From Candidatus Zixiibacteriota bacterium (GTDB lineage: Bacteria; Zixibacteria; MSB-5A5; SM1-73): a DNA stretch of 13,856 bases. The notes beneath the pieces are model-generated. The model did not search any database and had not been told where the DNA came from. It saw only the letters and a list, made by a program, of their open reading frames with translations. The stretch lies in NCBI GenBank assembly GCA_029933635.1, contig JAOZNS010000049.1, positions 1 through 13,856 on the forward strand, given 5' to 3'. Below, piece after piece: positions 7,660 through 13,415 of this stretch; the stretch's first letter is position 1, and every line of letters begins with the position of its first letter. The position numbers and the translations under genes were made by a program.

Positions 7660-7688
7660 TTGACAAGGAGAGTTATGCAGTTTATATT
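7660..7688 (+). promoter_or_regulatory. Near-consensus sigma70-type promoter for ecfT-truA
   Basis: TTGACA (7660-7665), a spacer of exactly 17 bases, and TATATT (7683-7688) give 11 of 12 consensus matches. Transcription would start near 7695, leaving a leader of about 38 bases before the ecfT ATG. This is the best promoter in the window. It shows that ecfT starts its own transcription unit here rather than following ecfA genes. Confidence 0.8.
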
Positions 7689-7732
7689 CAAATTGCGAAC
7701 CTGAATAATCTAAAACTTAAGTCTTTTTTTTC

Positions 7733-8539
7733 ATGACTTTTTTAGAAAATATCACCTTTGGACAATACGTCCCATCAGGTTCGGTGATCCACAGGTTAGA
7801 TCCCAGAACTAAACTTATCGTAATTCTGGGCATAATGATCATAGCGATGACCACCACCCAATGGGGAATCTATCTTTTGATATCGCTTTTTTTGCTATCT
7901 TTAACTTTCATTTCAAAAATCCCCTTTCCTTATTTCGTTCGGAACCTAAGGTCTTTTTTCTGGCTGTTTTTGCTCACCTTCGTTTTACATATCTTTTTTG
8001 CCCCATCAGAAACAGCCAAATTCTGGGATCTTAAGTTTATCAAAGTAAACCATCAAGGGGTTTTGAACGGAGCAGTGTATAGCTGGCGGATTGCCATTTT
8101 CATCTTCTCCGCTACATTTTTGAGCCTCACAACTCAGGCGTTAGAATTGACCGATGCGGTCTTTAGATTCTTCTCTCCTTTAAGAAGGTTCAAGATTCCG
8201 GTGGAGGAACTCTCCTTGATCACCATGATCTCTTTGAGATTTATTCCCCTGCTTTTGGAGGAGGCGATCAATTTAAAAAAGGCCCAGATGTCCCGGGGAG
8301 CATCCTTTGAAGGCAACTTAATCAAGAGGGTAAAGAAAACCTTACCTCTTCTGGTGCCGTTGTTTGTCTCTTCCTTCAGGAAGGCGGATGAGCTGGCTTT
8401 GGCTTTGGAGGCTCGGGGTTTTAGAAGCGGACAAAGAAGATCCAGCTATCAGAGATTGGTCCTTAAAGCGCCGGACTTAGTCTTTTTATCTTTACTTTTC
8501 TTGGTGGCGGTTTTATCTTATCTAATCAAAATGCTTTAA
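7733..8539 (+). CDS. ecfT: Energy-coupling factor transporter membrane protein EcfT (CbiQ family)
   Basis: The T component of an ECF importer, which couples two EcfA ATPases to a substrate-binding S component for vitamin or metal uptake at the inner membrane. 268 residues is typical. It begins with the family motif HRLDPRTK (20-27). Hydrophobic segments lie at about 27-60, 74-90, 118-134, 165-175 and 248-266. The two ATPase-coupling Arg signatures are QMSRGASF (185-192) and ALEARGFR (224-231), in the cytoplasmic helices. No ecfA or S-component gene is present; the upstream neighbour is divergent argS. truA follows after 10 bases, recalling the ecfA-ecfA'-ecfT-truA order of Firmicutes. The start has no SD; the eight Ts immediately before it are unusual. 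The family is firm; the substrate is unknown. Confidence 0.93.
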   Translation: MTFLENITFGQYVPSGSVIHRLDPRTKLIVILGIMIIAMTTTQWGIYLLISLFLLSLTFISKIPFPYFVRNLRSFFWLFLLTFVLHIFFAPSETAKFWDLKFIKVNHQGVLNGAVYSWRIAIFIFSATFLSLTTQALELTDAVFRFFSPLRRFKIPVEELSLITMISLRFIPLLLEEAINLKKAQMSRGASFEGNLIKRVKKTLPLLVPLFVSSFRKADELALALEARGFRSGQRRSSYQRLVLKAPDLVFLSLLFLVAVLSYLIKML

Positions 8540-8549
8540 GAAACGCTGG

Positions 8550-9281
8550 ATGTTGAGGAACATAAAACTTGAAATCGAATACGATGGAACTGACTTTTAT
8601 GGATGGCAGGTGCAACCAGAGCTCCGCACAGTCCAGGGAGAGGTTCAAGATAGGCTTCAAATCATCTTAAAACAAAAGGTCAATCTAATAGGTTCGGGCC
8701 GGACTGATGTGGGAGTGCATGCCCTAAGACAGGTGGCTAACTTCACGACAGACAGTCGGCTGGACAAAGATTCAATTCTAAGAGGACTGAATGGGCTTCT
8801 CCCCGATGATGTGGTAATAAAGAAGGTGGAGGAGGTGGATTTGGATTTCAATGCCAGATATAGCGCAAAAAGCAGAACATATCAATATAGGATCTATCTG
8901 GGGCGAACCGCAATTCTAAGAAGATACGTCTGGCAGGTTCTATATTCGCTGAATGTGGAAAGCCTTGTTAAAGCCACTCAGCAAATCATCGGAGAGCATG
9001 ATTTCTCCTCCTTCTGCGTGACCGAGTCCTCGAAGGGAAGCAACATCTGTAAGGTTTCAGAAGCTACTTGGGAGAAATCAGTCGATGAATTGATCTTTAT
9101 AATTGAGGCAAATAGATTTCTTCATACCATGGTAAGGAGCCTGGTTGGGACTCTAATTGAGGTAGGAAGGGGATATTTTTCGGTTTCGGACTTTATCGAT
9201 ATAATGGAGGCAAAAGACAGAACCAAGGCAGGTCCCACCGCACCAGCTTGCGGACTTTATTTAGCTGAGGTAAGATATTGA
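8550..9281 (+). CDS. truA: tRNA pseudouridine(38-40) synthase TruA
   Basis: Converts uridines 38-40 of the tRNA anticodon stem-loop to pseudouridine. Its 243 residues match the family. The N-terminus reads KLEIEYDGTDFYGWQ (6-20). The catalytic Asp is D53 in GSGRTDVGVHALRQVANF. The C-terminal half carries NRFLHTMVRSLVGTLIEVGRG (about 192-212) and ends in the usual AGPTAPACGLYLAEVRY. The ATG at 8550 lies 10 bases after the ecfT stop and has only a weak SD, so it is probably co-transcribed and translated partly by coupling. A REP-like element begins 8 bases after its stop codon. Confidence 0.97.
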   Translation: MLRNIKLEIEYDGTDFYGWQVQPELRTVQGEVQDRLQIILKQKVNLIGSGRTDVGVHALRQVANFTTDSRLDKDSILRGLNGLLPDDVVIKKVEEVDLDFNARYSAKSRTYQYRIYLGRTAILRRYVWQVLYSLNVESLVKATQQIIGEHDFSSFCVTESSKGSNICKVSEATWEKSVDELIFIIEANRFLHTMVRSLVGTLIEVGRGYFSVSDFIDIMEAKDRTKAGPTAPACGLYLAEVRY

Positions 9282-9288
9282 ATGTCTT

Positions 9289-9383
9289 GTAGGTCGGGCT
9301 GGTGCATGCCTGCCCGACAACAATGGATATGGAAAGACAGACAGGTGTTGGGTAGCTCCTATACGAGGCGTAACCCGGCCTAC
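9289..9383. repeat. REP/BIME-like palindromic element between truA and tal
   Basis: A 95-base element bounded by imperfect inverted termini, GTAGGTCGGGCT (9289-9300) and AACCCGGCCTAC (9372-9383), pairing at 10 of 12 positions. Inside are two hairpins. The first, GTCGGGC with GCCCGAC (9293-9299 and 9312-9318), is perfect. The second is imperfect, GGGTA...TAACCC around a TATAC centre (about 9350-9376). The GGTCGGGTT / AACCCGACC theme is common among dispersed bacterial REP-like repeats. No ORF lies within it. It separates truA from tal but leaves the tal ribosome binding site free. Confidence 0.65.
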
Positions 9384-9409
9384 TAATTAATTTTTGGAGG
9401 TTAAAAAAA

Positions 9410-10060
9410 ATGAAATTCTTCATCGACACGGCGAACTTAGATGAGATAAAAGAAGCTGCCAGCATAGGCATTCTGGACGGAGTGACTACCAATCCCACCC
9501 TTTTGGCCAAGGAGAAGGGGAAAGGGGATTTCAGAGCCATTTTGAAGAAGATATGTGAGACGGTTGATGGACCGGTCAGTGCGGAGGTGGTGGCGACGGA
9601 TGCGGAGGGAATGGTAAAGGAAGCAGAAGATTTAGCCAGGCTACACAAAAACATTGTGGTGAAAATCCCCATGTCCAAGGAAGGTTTGAAGGCTATAAAG
9701 ATACTGGATTCAAAGGGGATCAGAACTAACTGTACCTTAATCTTCTCCCCCATTCAAGCCCTTATGGCTGCCAAGGCGGGAGCATCCTTTGTCAGTCCCT
9801 TTGTAGGAAGGCTGGACGATGCCAGCCACATAGGGATGGATCTGGTGCAGGACGTCGTGAGCATCTTTGAGAATTATGAGCTAGCCACGGAAATAATCGT
9901 GGCCAGCGTTAGAAACCCCTTGCATGTGGTTGAAGCGGCGGTGATGGGAGCAGATATAGCCACCATCCCCTTCAGGGTGATTGAGCAGTTGATCAAGCAT
10001 CCCCTCACAGATGTAGGAATAAAAAGGTTTTTGGAAGATTGGAAGAAGGTGGAAAAGTAA
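9410..10060 (+). CDS. tal: Small transaldolase (TalC/FSA family)
   Basis: Class I aldolase of 216 residues, the usual length for the small decameric group. Transaldolase moves a dihydroxyacetone unit between sedoheptulose 7-phosphate and glyceraldehyde 3-phosphate in the non-oxidative pentose phosphate pathway. The start MKFFIDTANLDEIKEA and DGVTTNPTLL (23-32) are family hallmarks. The Schiff-base lysine is K85 in NIVVKIPMSKEGL; TNCTLIFSP (106-114) follows. Residue 131 is Phe (SPFVGRLDD). Fructose-6-phosphate aldolases carry Tyr there, so I favour transaldolase. A full GGAGG (9396-9400) sits 9 bases before the ATG, the strongest SD in the window, suggesting high expression. It is preceded by a palindromic element and followed by purB after 108 bases. 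Confidence 0.96.
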   Translation: MKFFIDTANLDEIKEAASIGILDGVTTNPTLLAKEKGKGDFRAILKKICETVDGPVSAEVVATDAEGMVKEAEDLARLHKNIVVKIPMSKEGLKAIKILDSKGIRTNCTLIFSPIQALMAAKAGASFVSPFVGRLDDASHIGMDLVQDVVSIFENYELATEIIVASVRNPLHVVEAAVMGADIATIPFRVIEQLIKHPLTDVGIKRFLEDWKKVEK

Positions 10061-10135
10061 GATTTGAATTTACTGGAAGCTCAAGGCTTTTTGTTCCACC
10101 CACAATCGAACAGAAATGTATTCCGACTTTCAGAA

Positions 10136-10160
10136 TTTTTTAAGAACACATCTTAAAAAA
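10136..10160. promoter_or_regulatory. Perfect AT-rich hairpin immediately before purB
   Basis: TTTTTTAAGA (10136-10145) and TCTTAAAAAA (10151-10160) form a perfect 10-base inverted repeat around ACACA, ending 8 bases before the purB ATG. It could be an operator, or an RNA hairpin over the translation start region, which lacks a clear SD. With T-rich and A-rich arms it also resembles a weak bidirectional terminator core, though the stem has few G-C pairs. I do not recognise a known purine-repressor box. Confidence 0.45.
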
Positions 10161-10168
10161 GACACAAG

Positions 10169-11461
10169 ATGATTGAGCGATATACCACTCCTCGAATGAA
10201 AGCTTTATGGTCCGACCAGAACAGATTTCAGAAATGGTTGGACATCGAGATCTTAGCCTGCGAGGCGATGGCTCATTTTGGAATCATCCCCCAAAAAGCC
10301 TTCAGCAAGATTAAAAAAAAAGCTAAATTCGATGTTAAGAGAATCCAAATGATCGAAGAAAAAACAAAACACGATGTGGTTGCCTTCATCACCAACGTGG
10401 GAGAAAGGCTGGGACCTGAATCCAGATATTTTCATTTCGGTTTGACCTCCTCCGATATTCTGGATACCTCACTTTCCCTGCTGATGAAAGAAGCGGGGGA
10501 ACTGATCTTGCTGAATCTGAAGAAATTGACCCAGACGATCAAAAAAAGGGCAGTTAAGTTTAAGTACACCCCCATGATCGGCAGAACTCATGGGGTTCAT
10601 GCTGAGCCGATCACCTTGGGCTTTAAGTTTGCCCTGTGGTTTACTGAACTTCAAAGGCATATAGGGCGTCTGCAAAAAGCGATCGACACCGTATCAGTGG
10701 GGAAAATTTCAGGGGCGGTGGGAACCTTTTCAAATTTGAATCCTAAGGTGGAAGAGTGGGTCTGCAGAAAATTGAAGTTAAAGCCTGCTCCGGTCTCCAG
10801 CCAGATAATTCAAAGGGATCGGCATGCGGAGTTTTTGACCACCTTGGCTCTTATCGCCAGCTCCATAGAGAAGTTTGCCACCGAAATAAGAAGCCTGCAG
10901 AGGACCGAGATTTTAGAGCTGGAGGAGGGATTCAGCAAGGGACAAAAGGGCTCCTCCGCCATGCCCCATAAAAGAAATCCTATCACCTGTGAGAGATTGT
11001 GTGGTCTGGCCAGGCTGGTCAGAACCAACGCCTGCGCTTCCTTAGAGAACATCACCCTGTGGCATGAAAGGGATATATCCCATTCATCAGTGGAAAGGGT
11101 GATAATCCCGGATTCCACCATCCTTGTTGATTATATGCTGATCCAATTCAACCGTATAATGGAGAATCTTTTGGTTTATCCTGAGAACATGATGGCAAAT
11201 CTAAATAAAACTGAGGGGATGATCTTCTCCGGACGCTTGCTTTTAGAGCTTTCCAAAAAGACTCACTCCAAAGAGGAAGCCTATAAGATAGTGCAGGATA
11301 ACGCCATGAAAGCCTGGAAGGAAAACAAAAGTTTCAAGGATCTCATTCTCAAAGACAAAAGGGCAAAAAGGTATTTAAGTGAACAAAAGATCAAGGAGTG
11401 TTTTGATCTAAATTATTACTTGAGAAATTTGGATTATATTTTCAAAAGGGTCTTTAAATGA
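10169..11461 (+). CDS. purB: Adenylosuccinate lyase
   Basis: Catalyses two fumarate-releasing steps of purine synthesis: SAICAR to AICAR, and adenylosuccinate to AMP. 430 residues is standard. It opens with MIERYTTPRMKALWSDQNRF. Active-site segments are KTKHDVVAF (66-74, H68), GLTSSDILDT (91-100), GRTHGVHAEPIT (138-149, catalytic H141), and the superfamily signature GSSAMPHKRNP (261-271), whose serine loop holds the catalytic Ser. All key residues are present. The upstream region has an AT hairpin but no SD. The stop overlaps the psd start by four bases (ATGA), so purB leads a coupled purB-psd-pssA unit. Fused regulation of purine and lipid genes is inferred from that overlap only. Confidence 0.98.
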   Translation: MIERYTTPRMKALWSDQNRFQKWLDIEILACEAMAHFGIIPQKAFSKIKKKAKFDVKRIQMIEEKTKHDVVAFITNVGERLGPESRYFHFGLTSSDILDTSLSLLMKEAGELILLNLKKLTQTIKKRAVKFKYTPMIGRTHGVHAEPITLGFKFALWFTELQRHIGRLQKAIDTVSVGKISGAVGTFSNLNPKVEEWVCRKLKLKPAPVSSQIIQRDRHAEFLTTLALIASSIEKFATEIRSLQRTEILELEEGFSKGQKGSSAMPHKRNPITCERLCGLARLVRTNACASLENITLWHERDISHSSVERVIIPDSTILVDYMLIQFNRIMENLLVYPENMMANLNKTEGMIFSGRLLLELSKKTHSKEEAYKIVQDNAMKAWKENKSFKDLILKDKRAKRYLSEQKIKECFDLNYYLRNLDYIFKRVFK

Positions 11462-12102
11462 CAAAAGAGGGATTTAAATTCCTTTTTCCTCTTCTGAGCA
11501 CGTCTTTAATTCTTTACGCGGTCTGGGTATATAATAATGGAGTGATAGTTTTGGCCTTTGCAGTGGTTTTCTTTCTTCTCTCACTTTTCACCATCTATTT
11601 TTTTCGGGATCCGGAAAGGGAAGCCCCTTCTGGCGAAAATCTGATCCTTTCCTCTGCTGACGGGAAGGTCATCCTGATAAAGTCCTTTGAGAATCTGGAG
11701 TTTGTAGGCAGAAAGGGGACTTTGGTTAGCGTGTTTATGTCACTTTTTGACGTGCACATCAATCGTGTTCCCATCTCCGGCGTGGTCAAATATCTCAAGC
11801 ACAGTTCCGGCAAATTTTTTCCCGCCTTCAAGGATAGAGCATCTTCTGAGAACGAACAGACCGAAATAGGTCTGGAAAATGCACATGGCAAAATCATATT
11901 GAGGCAGATAGCCGGGATCATCGCTCGAAGGATCGTATGTGAGATCAAACCGGGAGACTCAGTCAAAGCTGGTCAGCGTTTAGGAATGATCAGATTTGGC
12001 TCCAGGGTTGATCTTTTTCTGCCTGAGAACGTGGAGATCAAGGTTAGATTGGACCAAAAGGTAAAAGCTGGGGAAACCATCATAGGGATTTTTAAAAAGT
12101 GA
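11458..12102 (+). CDS. psd: Phosphatidylserine decarboxylase, short (archaeal-type) proenzyme
   Basis: Converts phosphatidylserine to phosphatidylethanolamine at the membrane, using a pyruvoyl group made by self-cleavage. 214 residues fits the short Psd group. Two hydrophobic segments (about 8-25 and 28-48) anchor the N-terminus. The catalytic core includes SSADGKV (65-71), VFMSLFDVHINRVP (92-105) and HSSGKFFPAF. The cleavage motif is FGSR (180-183), giving a beta chain ending at G181 and an alpha chain of 33 residues starting at S182. Its start overlaps the purB stop (ATGA) and its stop overlaps the pssA start (GTGA), which points to translational coupling. Its substrate is made by the PssA encoded directly downstream. 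Confidence 0.96.
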   Translation: MTKEGFKFLFPLLSTSLILYAVWVYNNGVIVLAFAVVFFLLSLFTIYFFRDPEREAPSGENLILSSADGKVILIKSFENLEFVGRKGTLVSVFMSLFDVHINRVPISGVVKYLKHSSGKFFPAFKDRASSENEQTEIGLENAHGKIILRQIAGIIARRIVCEIKPGDSVKAGQRLGMIRFGSRVDLFLPENVEIKVRLDQKVKAGETIIGIFKK

Positions 12103-12818
12103 GAAACATTAAAGGGATCTTTCCTGGAGTTTTCACTGTGGGCAACATGTTCTGTGGCTTTGTGTCGATTCTTTACAGCTTCGATGGTGAGCCAATCTTT
12201 GCCGCTTGGATGATAATTTTGGCAGGATTTTTCGATGCCCTGGATGGAAAAGTAGCTCGATTTGCTGGATCTGCCTCCCGCTTTGGGGTGGAGCTGGATT
12301 CTTTTGCTGACCTTCTCTCCTTTGGGATAGCACCTGCGGTTTTATTTTATAATCTACAAATCTATCCTTTGGGAAAGTGGGGATGGATACTCGGTTTCGT
12401 CTTCGTCATGTGTGGCGCATTCCGGCTAGCAAGATTTAATCTCCAACAATCCAAGTTGCAGGAAAAGCTTCCTTATATGGGCTTACCCATCCCCACCGCG
12501 GCCATAACCCTGGTGAGCTACACCCTGTTTTGCTACGAGATATGGGGAACCTTACGTTTTCCCAAAGCCTTGATCACCATGATCATCGCCTTCTCCGGAT
12601 TGATGGTCAGTGGAATAGAATATGAAACCTTACCAAAATTCTCTTTCAGCGACAAAAAGAACAAAATCAAGCTGATCTATATTTTCGTATTTCTGTTGGT
12701 TCTGATAATCAACCCTCGACTGGCTCTTTTCCCCTTCGGTTTGCTCTATATTCTGTCTGGGCTACTCAAGGGTGCTTATGAATTATTTCATGCTGAAAAA
12801 CAGGAAAGTATGGCTTAG
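12099..12818 (+). CDS. pssA: CDP-diacylglycerol--serine O-phosphatidyltransferase
   Basis: Integral membrane enzyme making phosphatidylserine from CDP-diacylglycerol and serine, the step before Psd. 239 residues, with several hydrophobic segments (about 10-28, 33-46, 73-88, 94-112, 131-150, 157-172, 190-206, 208-225). The CDP-alcohol phosphotransferase signature D-G-x2-A-R-x8-G-x3-D-x3-D is complete: D49-G50, A53-R54, G63, D67 and D71, in the segment starting DALDGKVARF. The start is GTG at 12099, overlapping the psd stop; no in-frame ATG fits as well. The N-terminal PGVFTVGNMFCGF matches the type II (Bacillus/archaeal-like) PssA group. With psd it completes the phosphatidylethanolamine pathway. 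Confidence 0.96.
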   Translation: MRNIKGIFPGVFTVGNMFCGFVSILYSFDGEPIFAAWMIILAGFFDALDGKVARFAGSASRFGVELDSFADLLSFGIAPAVLFYNLQIYPLGKWGWILGFVFVMCGAFRLARFNLQQSKLQEKLPYMGLPIPTAAITLVSYTLFCYEIWGTLRFPKALITMIIAFSGLMVSGIEYETLPKFSFSDKKNKIKLIYIFVFLLVLIINPRLALFPFGLLYILSGLLKGAYELFHAEKQESMA

Positions 12819-12860
12819 AAATTCTACCCAGAGAGGTTTTGTTCCTTTTTGTAGTGGATG

Positions 12861-12888
12861 CAGTCCAGAAATTTTTTCTATTGGACTG
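12861..12888 (+). terminator. Hairpin downstream of pssA, possible terminator
   Basis: CAGTCCA (12861-12867) pairs perfectly with TGGACTG (12882-12888), and AGAAA/TTTCT can extend the stem inward with a two-base bulge. It begins 42 bases after the pssA stop, where a terminator for the purB-psd-pssA unit is expected. The run of Ts lies inside the loop, not after the stem, so this is not a classic rho-independent terminator. It may instead be a retroregulatory 3'-end hairpin or part of the adjoining repeat. Confidence 0.35.
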
Positions 12889-12987
12889 TAACGTAAATTC
12901 ACGATAAGTAGTTGCTCAATTTATTGAGCACTGCCGTCGCTACACCCGATAAATCAGGCAACTATAAAGTGAATAAATTTATGTTAC
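12888..12987. repeat. Nested palindromic (MITE/REP-like) element
   Basis: About 100 bases with three nested or adjacent inverted repeats. The outer arms are GTAACGTAAATTCAC (12888-12902) and GTGAATAAATTTATGTTAC (12969-12987), complementary except for a 4-base insertion and one mismatch. The inner arms are TAGTTGC (12909-12915) and GCAACTA (12958-12964), perfect. Two small hairpins lie between: TGCTCAA/TTGAGCA around TTTA (12913-12930, perfect), and CCCGA/TCAGG around TAAA (12945-12958, one mismatch). The two small hairpins share a design, suggesting they are diverged copies of one palindrome. No transposase is encoded. Confidence 0.6.
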
Positions 12988-13074
12988 AGAGCACCATAGG
13001 CCATAGCAATTTTTGAAAAAGATCGATCGGACTGTCAAGCTTTACCAAAAAACAGATAAAGCATCCTATCCAGA

Positions 13075-13090
13075 GCAACATTTGTGTTGC
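13075..13090. repeat. Small perfect hairpin upstream of purS
   Basis: GCAACA (13075-13080) pairs perfectly with TGTTGC (13085-13090) around TTTG, about 60 bases before the purS ATG. It could be part of the purS leader or an operator half-site pair. Its short length means chance is possible. Confidence 0.3.
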
Positions 13091-13151
13091 GAAGTTGATT
13101 AAAAAGCATTTTAACAGATACGACTAATTTGGAAAGGAGAAGTCAAAAATC

Positions 13152-13415
13152 ATGGACAGGGAAAACGAAAGTCATCTGGCGGTGGTGTATGTCAAGCTAA
13201 AGGATGGAGTTTTGGATCCACAAGGCTCCACTATAAAAAGGGCTTTGGAGGATATGGGCTATCGGGGGATAAAACAAATCCGTTCCGGAAAGATTTTCGA
13301 GATAACCTTCAAGCAGGATGAAAAGACAAAACCGGAGAAGCTGATCGATGAGATCTGTCGAAAACTTTTAACTAACCCGGTAATAGAAAAATATAACTTC
13401 GAGATAATCAAATGA
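13152..13415 (+). CDS. purS: Phosphoribosylformylglycinamidine synthase subunit PurS
   Basis: Small subunit that bridges PurQ (glutaminase) and PurL (ATP-dependent synthetase) in the FGAM synthase complex, step four of purine synthesis. 87 residues is the normal size. The family pattern is visible: a first strand AVVYVKLKDGVLDPQG (10-25), a helix TIKRALEDMGY, and a strand with the conserved IKQIRSGKIFEI (about 40-51), then a helix around EKLIDEICRKLLTNPVIE. The start is fixed by a strong SD (AAAGGAG) about 12 bases upstream. Its stop overlaps the purQ start (ATGA). Having purS implies the three-subunit form of the enzyme; purL should follow purQ beyond the window. Confidence 0.95.
   Translation: MDRENESHLAVVYVKLKDGVLDPQGSTIKRALEDMGYRGIKQIRSGKIFEITFKQDEKTKPEKLIDEICRKLLTNPVIEKYNFEIIK

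Larger units (their letters stand above)
7325..7732. other. Divergent intergenic region between argS and ecfT
   Basis: These 408 bases lie between the two start codons of divergent genes, so both transcription starts should be here. A strong plus-strand promoter sits at 7660-7688. For argS, the minus strand has a TTGACA at 7407-7402 but only a poor -10 about 18 bases on, so that promoter is not secure. A G-rich polypurine tract lies at 7438-7463 and a pyrimidine-rich stretch at about 7558-7596. No ORF, riboswitch or T-box motif was recognised. Confidence 0.6.
12819..13151. other. Palindrome-rich intergenic region between pssA and purS
   Basis: A 333-base gap without a coding frame. It holds, in order, a hairpin (12861-12888), a nested inverted-repeat element (12888-12987), a small perfect hairpin (13075-13090), and the purS ribosome binding site GGAAAGGAG (13131-13139). 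No purine riboswitch core or PurR-type box was recognised. A TTGATT at 13095-13100 has no convincing -10, so the purS promoter is unlocated. Confidence 0.6.

Noticed and set aside
9193..9753. 186-codon minus-strand frame across the truA end, the palindromic element and the tal start
   Set aside because: It overlaps two well-supported genes and a repeat, and its predicted sequence matches nothing recognisable.
12819..13151. Purine riboswitch or PurR box upstream of purS
   Set aside because: I searched by eye for the conserved riboswitch core and for known PurR palindromes and found neither.
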